From Microbacterium sp. SORGH_AS_0969 (lineage in GTDB: Bacteria; Actinomycetota; Actinomycetes; Actinomycetales; Microbacteriaceae), in assembly GCF_030818255.1 (NCBI RefSeq), contig NZ_JAUTAG010000001.1:434001-498000 (forward strand): a DNA stretch of 64,000 nucleotides, given 5' to 3'. Positions 32,207 through 39,299 of this stretch are shown here, one piece after another. A program made the position numbers and the translations under genes. Below the pieces are notes generated by a model, which saw nothing but the letters and a program-made list of their open reading frames with translations, did not search any database and had not been told where the DNA came from. Position 1 is the first letter of the stretch; every line of letters starts with the position of its first letter.

Positions 32207-33466
32207 ATGACCATCGATGCCGATGCCCGTACGCTGCCCGGCGAGCGCGTCTCGCACTACGATCTGCTCGGCCGCCGCGACACCGACTACTACGGCGTGT
32301 TCGCCGACATCCCCGAGGCCGACCGCGCGGTCTGGGATCGCGCGAAGGCCTTCTGCGACGAGGTCGGCACGCGCATGCAGGGCGAATGGGATGCCGCGAC
32401 CTACCCCGTGGAGCTCCTCCGACGTATGGGCGAACTCGAGCTGTTCACCGACGGCATCGAGCACCCCGACCTGCCGGACTCCTCGCCCCTCGCCGCGGGC
32501 CTCGTGAACATGGAGGTGTCGCGCCACGACGGCTCGCTCGCCACGGCCCTCGCGGTGCAGGGCGGTTTGGCGCTGCGCACCCTCGCCCTCTTCGGGTCCC
32601 CCGAGCAGCAGGAGCGCTGGCTGAAGCCCCTCGCCGACGGCACGGTCCTCGGCGCGTTCGCGCTGACCGAGCCCGACCACGGCTCCGACTCGGTCTCGCT
32701 CGAGACCACCGCGACCCGCGTCCCTTCGACAGGCTCAGGGACCGGTGGGTGGTCGCTCAGCGGCACGAAGAAGTGGATCGGCAACGGCGCCTCCGGGGGC
32801 ATCACGTTCGTCTGGGCCCGCGTCGACGCCGAGGGTGACGAAGATCACGACAAGGTGCGCTGCTTCCTCGTGGAGCAGGACACCCCGGGATACACGGGCA
32901 CCGTCATCACCGGCAAGGTGTCGCTCCGTGGCATCCATCAGGCCCACATCGCCATGGACGACGTGCGCCTGGCTCCGGATGCCGTCCTCCCCGGCACTCA
33001 CACCTTCAAGGACGCGTCGACCGTGCTGTTCGCCACACGGTCGGGGGTCGCGTGGTCGGCCCTGGGTCACGCGACAGCGTGCTACGAGATCGCACGAACG
33101 TATGCCACCGAACGCATGCAGTTCGGGAAGCCCCTCGCGAAGTTCCAGATGGTGCAGGAACGCCTCACGCAGATGCTCGACGAACTCACCGCGATGCAGC
33201 TGTACTGCCGCCGCCTCGCCGACCTCGAAGCCTCGGGCGGCCTGCGCCCCACGCAGGCATCGCTCGCGAAGTACCACAACACGCGAGCCGCCCGCCGCGT
33301 GGCGGCGATCGCTCGCGACCTGCTCGGCGGCAATGGCATCCTGCTCGAGAACGGGGTCATGCAGCACATGGCCGACATCGAGGCCATCCACACGTACGAG
33401 GGCACCGAGAGCGTCCAGGCGCTCCTCCTCGGTCGCGACATCACCGGAATGAGCGCGTTCGTCTGA
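32207..33466 (+). CDS. Acyl-CoA dehydrogenase (glutaryl-CoA dehydrogenase-like)
   Basis: This 419-residue flavoenzyme oxidises an acyl-CoA at the alpha-beta bond. It has FALTEPDHGSDSVSLETTA, GTKKWIGNGASGGITFVWAR, and the C-terminal HTYEGTESVQALLLGRDITG with the FAD-binding arginine region; the catalytic Glu is expected in IEAIHTYEGT. The protein resembles glutaryl-CoA/isovaleryl-type dehydrogenases. Between residues about 170 and 180 a short repeat adds VPSTGSGTGG to a surface loop; the DNA is the palindromic repeat at 32720-32743. It stands alone on this strand. Confidence 0.88.
   Translation: MTIDADARTLPGERVSHYDLLGRRDTDYYGVFADIPEADRAVWDRAKAFCDEVGTRMQGEWDAATYPVELLRRMGELELFTDGIEHPDLPDSSPLAAGLVNMEVSRHDGSLATALAVQGGLALRTLALFGSPEQQERWLKPLADGTVLGAFALTEPDHGSDSVSLETTATRVPSTGSGTGGWSLSGTKKWIGNGASGGITFVWARVDAEGDEDHDKVRCFLVEQDTPGYTGTVITGKVSLRGIHQAHIAMDDVRLAPDAVLPGTHTFKDASTVLFATRSGVAWSALGHATACYEIARTYATERMQFGKPLAKFQMVQERLTQMLDELTAMQLYCRRLADLEASGGLRPTQASLAKYHNTRAARRVAAIARDLLGGNGILLENGVMQHMADIEAIHTYEGTESVQALLLGRDITGMSAFV
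32720..32743. repeat. Palindromic repeat inside the acyl-CoA dehydrogenase gene
   Basis: GTCCCT and AGGGAC flank TCGACAGGCTC. The reading frame stays open and codes PSTGSGT. Nearly the same sequence lies inside the pcrA-like gene at 40889-40913, in the opposite orientation on the chromosome but in the same reading frame of the host gene. Confidence 0.85.
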
Positions 33467-33505
33467 CCCCGGATGCCGGGCGCCCGGCGCTTAATCCGCG
33501 ATCGC

Positions 33506-33528
33506 GGCCCGCGCAAGCCGCGCGGGCC
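33506..33528. terminator. Hairpin after the acyl-CoA dehydrogenase gene
   Basis: A perfect 9-bp stem GGCCCGCGC/GCGCGGGCC has a 5-nt AAGCC loop. It follows the dehydrogenase stop by about 40 nt and precedes the permease start. Confidence 0.5.
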
Positions 33529-33557
33529 ATGTCGGTGGCTCCCGCTAACGTCGTCGC

Positions 33558-34736
33558 ATGGGCCTGTTCTCTCGTCATCCCGCGCCTCGCGACGCCATCG
33601 CCTCCGCCGCGGCAGCGGTCGAGCCGCCGCCGAAGAGCCTGTGGGCCGACGGCTTCGGACGCCTCGCCGTGCGGGCGGTGCAGATCATCGTCGTGGCAAT
33701 CCTCGTGGCGGGGCTGATCTGGGGCATCCAGCAGGTGACGCTCGTCATCATCCCCCTGATCCTTGCCCTCATCTTCGCCTCCGCATTCGGGCCCGTGACC
33801 ATGTGGATGCGCAAGAAAGGCGTGCCCTCGGTCCTCGCGACGCTGCTGACCCTCCTCGCCGTCGTCGTCGTCCTCACCGCGCTCGGCTGGCTCGTCGTCA
33901 ACGCGGTCATCAACCAGTGGGACTACCTGTCGTCACAGGCGACGAAGGGGTTCGAACAGGCTCAGGACTGGTACCACACCCTGCCGTTCGCGGTCTCGCC
34001 CGACCAGGTCAACCAGGTCGTTCAGGGCATCCAAGACTTCGTCACGAGCTCGCAGTTCGGTACGGGCGCCCTGGCCGGTGTGAGCGCGATCGCGTCGTTC
34101 GTCACCGGTTTCGTGCTGATGGTCGTCATCCTGTTCTTCTTCCTGAAGGACGGTCCGCGCATGTGGGAGTTCGTCCTGCGGCCGTTCCACGGCAGCCACT
34201 ACGACCGCGCGCGCCGTATCGGCGACAAGACCGTCACGGTTCTCGGCTCTTACGTCCGCGGCACGGCCTCCGTCGCCGCCGTCGACGCGATCGGTATCTA
34301 CATCGGTCTGCTCATCCTGCAGGTGCCGCTCGCGCTGCCGCTCGCGGTCCTCGTGTTCCTCCTGGCGTTCATCCCGATCGTCGGTGCGGTGACCGCGGGC
34401 ATCCTCGCCGCGCTCGTCGCTCTCGTCACGAACGGTCCGATCGTCGCGCTGATCGTCGTCGGCGTGGTCGTGCTCGTGAACCAGCTCGAGGGCAACTTCC
34501 TCCAGCCCGTCCTCATGGGGCGCACGATGAAGCTGCACTCCTTCGTCGTCCTTGTCGTGCTCGCCGGTGGAACCGCGATCGGCGGCATCCTGGGCACCTT
34601 GCTCGCGGTGCCGCTCACCGCCGTCGCGTGGGGCATCATCACCGTCTGGAACGGCCCCGACGAACCTGCCGAGTGGGCGCGCCGCAAGAAGCGCCGGAAC
34701 CCGGTCCCCCTGGCCGGTGACGAGAGCTCGGACTGA
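33558..34736 (+). CDS. AI-2E transporter family permease
   Basis: This 392-residue membrane protein has about eight predicted helices in the AI-2E/YdiK arrangement: two or three N-terminal helices, a central soluble segment (TKGFEQAQDWYHTLPFAVSP), then a C-terminal membrane domain with LAFIPIVGAVTAGILAALVA and NQLEGNFLQPVLMGRTMKLH. The last stretch, including QP..MG..., is the family hallmark. Members move small signals or ions, and many roles are unverified. The DNA ligase gene begins 4 nt after its stop. Confidence 0.88.
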   Translation: MGLFSRHPAPRDAIASAAAAVEPPPKSLWADGFGRLAVRAVQIIVVAILVAGLIWGIQQVTLVIIPLILALIFASAFGPVTMWMRKKGVPSVLATLLTLLAVVVVLTALGWLVVNAVINQWDYLSSQATKGFEQAQDWYHTLPFAVSPDQVNQVVQGIQDFVTSSQFGTGALAGVSAIASFVTGFVLMVVILFFFLKDGPRMWEFVLRPFHGSHYDRARRIGDKTVTVLGSYVRGTASVAAVDAIGIYIGLLILQVPLALPLAVLVFLLAFIPIVGAVTAGILAALVALVTNGPIVALIVVGVVVLVNQLEGNFLQPVLMGRTMKLHSFVVLVVLAGGTAIGGILGTLLAVPLTAVAWGIITVWNGPDEPAEWARRKKRRNPVPLAGDESSD

Positions 34737-34740
34737 CACC

Positions 34741-35784
34741 ATGCCGTACGAGATCCCGGCGCCGATGCTGGCGAAGGCCGTACCGGCGATCCCCGAGCAC
34801 AGCAAGGTCGAGGGCGGGTTCAGCTACGAGCCCAAATGGGACGGCTTCCGGGCGCTCGTGTCGTGGGACGGTACCGATGTCGAGATCGGCAGCCGCGGCG
34901 CGAAGCCTCTCACACGGTACTTCCCCGAGCTCGTCGCGGCCTTCGCCGAAATCCTGCCCGAGCCCTGCCTGATCGACGGCGAGGTGGTCGTCGCGCGCGG
35001 CGAGCCCGGCGCGCAGCGCCTCGACTGGGAGGCACTGTCGCAGCGCATCCACCCCGCCGCGTCCCGCGTGACGATGCTCTCGCAAGAGACCCCGGCCATG
35101 TTCATCGGGTTCGACCTGCTCGCGCGCGGCGACCGCGATCTACAGTCCGAGCCCTTCTCCGAGCGGCGGGCACAGCTCGAAGATCTGCTCGGCGCGGTCC
35201 CCCACCCGGTTCACGTCACGCGGACGACCGACGACCCCGACCTCGCCCGTCGCTGGCTGGCGGAGTTCGAGGGCGCCGGGCTCGACGGTGTCGTCGCCAA
35301 GCCCCTCGCCCAGCCGTACGCGCCGAACAAGCGCACGATGTTCAAGATCAAGCACGCCCGCACGGCTGACGTGGTCGCGCTGGGGTATCGCATGCACAAG
35401 TCGTGTCAGGGCGTCGGCTCGCTCCTCGTCGGACTCTACGACGACGAAGGGCGGCTGCACGGCGTCGGCGGCGTATCCGCCTGGACCGACAAGCGTCGTC
35501 TCGAGCTGATCGACGAGCTCGCCCCCTTGGTGGAGCGGGATGCCGACGGCGAAGCGGTCGTCGGAGAGACCGATCGCTCGCGGTTCTCGGCATCCAAAGA
35601 TGTGTCCTTCGTCCGGCTGCGCCCCGAGCGCGTCCTCGAGGTGCGCTACGACCAGCTCGAGGGGATGCGCTTCCGCCACACGGTGCAGTTCGAGCGATGG
35701 CGCCCCGACCGCGAAGCGCGCTCATGCACCTTCGCACAGCTCGAGACCGTCAACGCGTACGACCTGGGCGGCGTGCTCGACTGA
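34741..35784 (+). CDS. ligC: ATP-dependent DNA ligase, LigC type
   Basis: This 347-residue ligase seals DNA nicks using ATP. The nucleotidyl-lysine is K32 in YEPKWDGFR (motif I). Motif III is around MFIGFDLLARGD, motif IV near EGAGLDGVVAKPL, and motif V FKIKHARTADVV; the oligonucleotide-binding domain makes up the rest. The size and lack of extra domains match mycobacterial LigC. Two PolDom primase-polymerase genes occur elsewhere in this window (36072 and 55934), so it may serve non-homologous end joining or short-patch repair. The start ATG lies 4 nt after the AI-2E gene. Confidence 0.88.
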   Translation: MPYEIPAPMLAKAVPAIPEHSKVEGGFSYEPKWDGFRALVSWDGTDVEIGSRGAKPLTRYFPELVAAFAEILPEPCLIDGEVVVARGEPGAQRLDWEALSQRIHPAASRVTMLSQETPAMFIGFDLLARGDRDLQSEPFSERRAQLEDLLGAVPHPVHVTRTTDDPDLARRWLAEFEGAGLDGVVAKPLAQPYAPNKRTMFKIKHARTADVVALGYRMHKSCQGVGSLLVGLYDDEGRLHGVGGVSAWTDKRRLELIDELAPLVERDADGEAVVGETDRSRFSASKDVSFVRLRPERVLEVRYDQLEGMRFRHTVQFERWRPDREARSCTFAQLETVNAYDLGGVLD

Positions 35785-35862
35785 GCCGGCCGCGCGGCAA
35801 CCGTCGCCCCGCCGCCCCGCCCCTTGGCATGGGTCCCCGCACGTCGCCGACGAACGCTGACG

Positions 35863-35909
35863 TGCGCCGAATGCATGCGCCGAGCGCCCGCCAGCGTGCA
35901 TTCGGCGCA
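35863..35909. terminator. Inverted repeat between convergent ligase and PolDom genes
   Basis: TGCGCCGAATGCA at 35863-35875 pairs perfectly with TGCATTCGGCGCA at 35897-35909, leaving a 21-nt loop. It lies in the 287-nt gap between convergent genes, consistent with a bidirectional terminator. Confidence 0.6.
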
Positions 35910-36071
35910 GTTCACGGGCCCTCGTTGTGACCAGGGAGGGCTTCAAAGCCCCGCGGGGGGCGGGGCACGCTGAGGGGGTCACGGCCGGACCGGTCGCGGC
36001 CCGGGGCTGCGGTGCGGGTGCCGCCGGAGAGGTCTCGGCCGGCGCCACCCCGGGAGGTCACCGGTCGAGGA

Positions 36072-37097
36072 TCACGCCTCGGGTGCCTTCGCGCGCGACG
36101 GCTGCACGCGGGGCGGCTCTCCGGGCATCTTCGGGAACTCCGGAGGGAACGGCAGCTCGCCCAGGCCGTTGTCGAGGTCGCGCTGCCACCACTCCAACAG
36201 CGTGTCGATGCGGCCGGGATTCGCCGCGAAGTCGGCCCACGGGTCGCCGACGGATGCCAGTCGCTCGGGAATCGTCCGCACCGTGAACGCGCTCGGGTCG
36301 AGACCGTCGAGCTCGTCCCATCCGATCGGCGTCGACACGGTCGCGGCGGGCAGGGCGCGCGGCGAGTACGCTCCCGCCATCGTGCGGTCGCGGTTCGCCT
36401 GGTTGAAGTCGACGAAGATGCGCTGCCCCCGCTCCTCCTTCCACCAGTTGGTGGTCACGGCATCCGGCATCCGCCGCTCCAACTCCCGGGCCGCGGCGAT
36501 CACCGCGTGCCGAACGTCGAGGAACTCGTGCGTCGGCTCGATCGGGCAGAACACGTGCAGGCCGCGGTTGCCGCTCGTCTTGATCCAGGCCTCGAGACCC
36601 GCCTCGCGCAGCACGGCGCGCAGCTCAAGCGCGGCGGTCACGGCCTCGGAGATGCCCGTGCCCGGCTGCGGATCGAGGTCGATGCGGAGTTCGACGGGGT
36701 GATCGGGGTCGCTCGCGAGCGACGCCCACGGATGGAAGACGATCGTGTTCATCTGCGCCGCCCAGACGGCGGTGCCGATCTCGGTGACGATGAGCTGCGG
36801 ATGCCGCCGCCCGCTGTTGTACGTGACGGTGACCGCCTCCACGAAATCGGGGGCCCCCTTCGGCGGGTTCTTCGAGAAGAAACTCTCACCGCCGATGCCC
36901 TCGGGAAAGCGTTCAAGCGAGACAGGGCGATTCCCGTTGGCCGCGAGGAACGGATCGGCGACGGCGAGGAAGTACTCGGCCAACTCGCGCTTGGTGATGC
37001 CCACTTCGGGCCACAGCACCCGGTCGGGACTCGACAGCCCGATCTCCCGGTCCCCGTGCGGGCCCGGCGCGGTCAGGGTGATGCGAGGGGATGCCAT
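36072..37097 (-). CDS. LigD-type primase-polymerase (PolDom) protein
   Basis: This 341-residue protein is a stand-alone archaeo-eukaryotic-primase-type polymerase as in LigD. Landmarks are SPDRVLWPEVGITKRELAEYF, SFFSKNPPKGAP, the catalytic RIDLDPQPG (two metal-binding Asp), KTSGNRGLHVFCPIE, and FVDFNQANRDRTMAGAYSPR. It can add nucleotides at ends or gaps in double-strand-break repair. It faces the ligase gene convergently. The start at 37097 gives MASPRITLTAP. A second, distinct PolDom gene lies at 55934. Confidence 0.88.
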   Translation of the reverse strand: MASPRITLTAPGPHGDREIGLSSPDRVLWPEVGITKRELAEYFLAVADPFLAANGNRPVSLERFPEGIGGESFFSKNPPKGAPDFVEAVTVTYNSGRRHPQLIVTEIGTAVWAAQMNTIVFHPWASLASDPDHPVELRIDLDPQPGTGISEAVTAALELRAVLREAGLEAWIKTSGNRGLHVFCPIEPTHEFLDVRHAVIAAARELERRMPDAVTTNWWKEERGQRIFVDFNQANRDRTMAGAYSPRALPAATVSTPIGWDELDGLDPSAFTVRTIPERLASVGDPWADFAANPGRIDTLLEWWQRDLDNGLGELPFPPEFPKMPGEPPRVQPSRAKAPEA

Positions 37098-37312
37098 GCC
37101 CCGACGCTAGTGCGCGGGCAGGGCTCGTGTCTGCCCCGTTGCGGTGCGTGGTCGTCGCGTTCCCTCGCTCGAGCCGAGGCGCGGACCATGCGCACTCCTG
37201 CTTTCGCGCTCGAGGTGCAGCCAGGCCCCGGGGCAGGGAGGCCCCGAGCATCACGGCAGCCGCCCGCTGTCCACCCCGAGCCCTGGCATCCGGCCGCCCG
37301 TACGCTCGAAGG

Positions 37313-37939
37313 ATGACCTCCGCCGCCGCCCGCACCGCCCTCGAGATCGCCGACTGGCGTCGCCGCGTGTTCGCCCTCTACGACGCCGTGCGCGAGGCGG
37401 ATGACCCCGAGGAGGCGCACGAGCTCTGGCGTATCGAGCGCGACGCACTCTTCGCCGGGCATCCCGCGACGCCTCTGCTCCCCGAGCAGCGTGAGGCGTT
37501 CACGGGTCTCCCGCTCGCTCCCTACGACGCGGCGTGGCGGTTCGAAGCGCCGCTGCTCGACGTCGACGAGGCGTCGTTCGTCGCCACGACGGGAACCGAC
37601 GGCGAAGTCGGCTTCGAACGCATCGGCCGTGTCGACCTGCCGGACACGGGATCCCTCGACGTGTGGCGGCTGACCTCGTACGGCGGGGGCTTGTTCATCC
37701 CCGTTCGCGATGCCGCCGCCGGACGCCCCGGCGGGACCTACGGCGGTGGCCGCTACCTCATCGACACGATCAAGGGCGCCGATCTCGGCCGGGGCGCGAC
37801 CCCGGACACGCTCGTGATCGACTTCAACTTCGCGTACAACCCCTCGTGCGCGTACGACCCGATGTGGGCGTGCCCGCTCGCGCCGGCGGGCAACGTGCTG
37901 CCGGTGGCCGTCCCCGTCGGCGAGCTGTACGGGGTCTGA
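37313..37939 (+). CDS. DUF1684 protein
   Basis: This 208-residue protein matches DUF1684: an N-terminal helix with WRIERDALFAGHPATPLLPE, a beta-rich core, the GGGRYLIDTIKGADLG segment, and a signature FNFAYNPSCAYDPMWACPLAP that carries paired cysteines. No catalytic role is established for the family. The ATG at 37313 follows GAAGG. It is divergent from the PolDom gene at 37097 and convergent with the SseB-like gene. Confidence 0.85.
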   Translation: MTSAAARTALEIADWRRRVFALYDAVREADDPEEAHELWRIERDALFAGHPATPLLPEQREAFTGLPLAPYDAAWRFEAPLLDVDEASFVATTGTDGEVGFERIGRVDLPDTGSLDVWRLTSYGGGLFIPVRDAAAGRPGGTYGGGRYLIDTIKGADLGRGATPDTLVIDFNFAYNPSCAYDPMWACPLAPAGNVLPVAVPVGELYGV

Positions 37940-37966
37940 CGGCTCCGACGCCCGAGCCCGCGGCAT

Positions 37967-38058
37967 CCGCGCGAGGGCGAAACTCCTGAGGAATGGGCCC
38001 TCGCGCGGATGAAACCGCACGCCGAAACCGCTAGTGCGCGGAAGCTCAGGAGTTTCGC
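37967..38058. repeat. Two interleaved inverted repeats between convergent genes
   Basis: CCGCGCGAGGGC (37967-37978) pairs with GCCCTCGCGCGG (37997-38008). GCGAAACTCCTGA (37977-37989) pairs with TCAGGAGTTTCGC (38046-38058). The first pair encloses the left arm of the second, so only one hairpin can form at a time. The region has no gene. Confidence 0.7.
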
Positions 38059-38173
38059 ACGCGGCGCTCGGGCGCGCGAGGCTCGAACGGCACGGGACGC
38101 GCCGGTCCGAGCCCTGACGCACAGCCCGCAGTCGGTCCCGCGCACACCGCGCGAGGACACGCCCCGCGACGAC

Positions 38174-39232
38174 TTACTCCGCGAGCGCCAGAACCGGAGC
38201 AAGATCGGCGCGCGACAGACGGATCCACGGACCCGCGGGGTCGACGAGCAGGCCGGTGAGCCCCTCGTCGCTCGCGAGCGCCTTGGCCAGCTGCTCCGCC
38301 TTCAACGGCACCGGCTGGTCGCCACGGCCGAGAGCCAGCAGCTCGAGCGGGTGCGAGAACACCTCGAGGAAGCGCTCGCCCGTGGCGGAGCGCGACTCGG
38401 CGACGCCGACCGCTCCGCCCTCTTCGGTCTGGTTCACCGCGATCCAGAGCGGGACACCGTCGACGATCGCCGAGACGATCGCGGATGCCGTGTCGTCGGT
38501 GCGCTTCTCGCTGAGCGCGGTCTTGACGCGCAGCTGCTCGTCGGCCTCGCCGACCATGCGCTCCAGCAGCGCCGCCGGGAGCACCGCACGGGCGTCGTCG
38601 GAGGCCGGGTCGAGAACGATTCCGGCGTACGGACCACCGAGGACGTGGCGCAGGAGAGCCATGATCGGCTGCCCCATCGCGGAGGTGTCGCGGTCGCCGT
38701 CGGCCTCGACGCTCTTGCTGAGCGCCTGGCCGCTGCTGTAGGCGAGGACGAGCTGTTCGTCTCCGCGGGTGGCAATCGCGAGAGGGAGGTCCTTGCCCGC
38801 GGCGAGAAGAGCGCGTGCGTCGCCCTTCACGCGCAGGAAGACGTGTCCCTGCAGCAACTGACGAGCGACGTTCAGCAGCTGGGGAGGCTCGGGCTGGCCC
38901 TTGATCTCTGCCAGCGCTGTCGCGAGGAGCGCGTTGTCGCGCAGGCCCGGAATCGACTCGAAGCCTTCAGGCGCCTCCATCGGGCCCGGCTGCCGCGCCG
39001 ACGGACGTGCCGCGACAGGCGGCGTCGAGGGGGTCTCGGGAGCGGCACCGACCCCGCGGAACGAAGAGGTCGAGATGGTGACGTTCGGGGTGGGTGCGGC
39101 GGCGGCTTCGGTGCCGGCGTCCGCGGAATCGGTGGCGTCGCTTGGACCGGCCGGGTCGACGGGCTGCTCGCCCGGTTCGATCGTGGTGTCGGCGCGGTCG
39201 TCGGACTTGTTTCGGCGCGAGAAAAGAGCCAT
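38174..39232 (-). CDS. SseB-domain-like protein
   Basis: This 352-residue protein has a disordered acidic N-terminus (residues about 1-80, rich in Ala, Pro, Asp, Thr). A domain follows with the SseB-like pattern LLNVARQLLQGHVFLRVKG, LPLAIATRGDEQLVLAYSSG, and later EQLAKALASDEGLTGLLVDPAGP. SseB domains were first named in enteric secretion regulators, but in actinobacteria their role is unknown. A second, more divergent half spans residues about 200-330. It lies downstream of pcrA on the same strand with a 67-nt gap. Confidence 0.7.
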   Translation of the reverse strand: MALFSRRNKSDDRADTTIEPGEQPVDPAGPSDATDSADAGTEAAAAPTPNVTISTSSFRGVGAAPETPSTPPVAARPSARQPGPMEAPEGFESIPGLRDNALLATALAEIKGQPEPPQLLNVARQLLQGHVFLRVKGDARALLAAGKDLPLAIATRGDEQLVLAYSSGQALSKSVEADGDRDTSAMGQPIMALLRHVLGGPYAGIVLDPASDDARAVLPAALLERMVGEADEQLRVKTALSEKRTDDTASAIVSAIVDGVPLWIAVNQTEEGGAVGVAESRSATGERFLEVFSHPLELLALGRGDQPVPLKAEQLAKALASDEGLTGLLVDPAGPWIRLSRADLAPVLALAE

Positions 39233-39299
39233 TGGGCCAGCCTAGCCGCGTGCCTTCTTCTCGCGTCGCCCCCGGGTGAACTCGGAGGTGACCCTCCGG

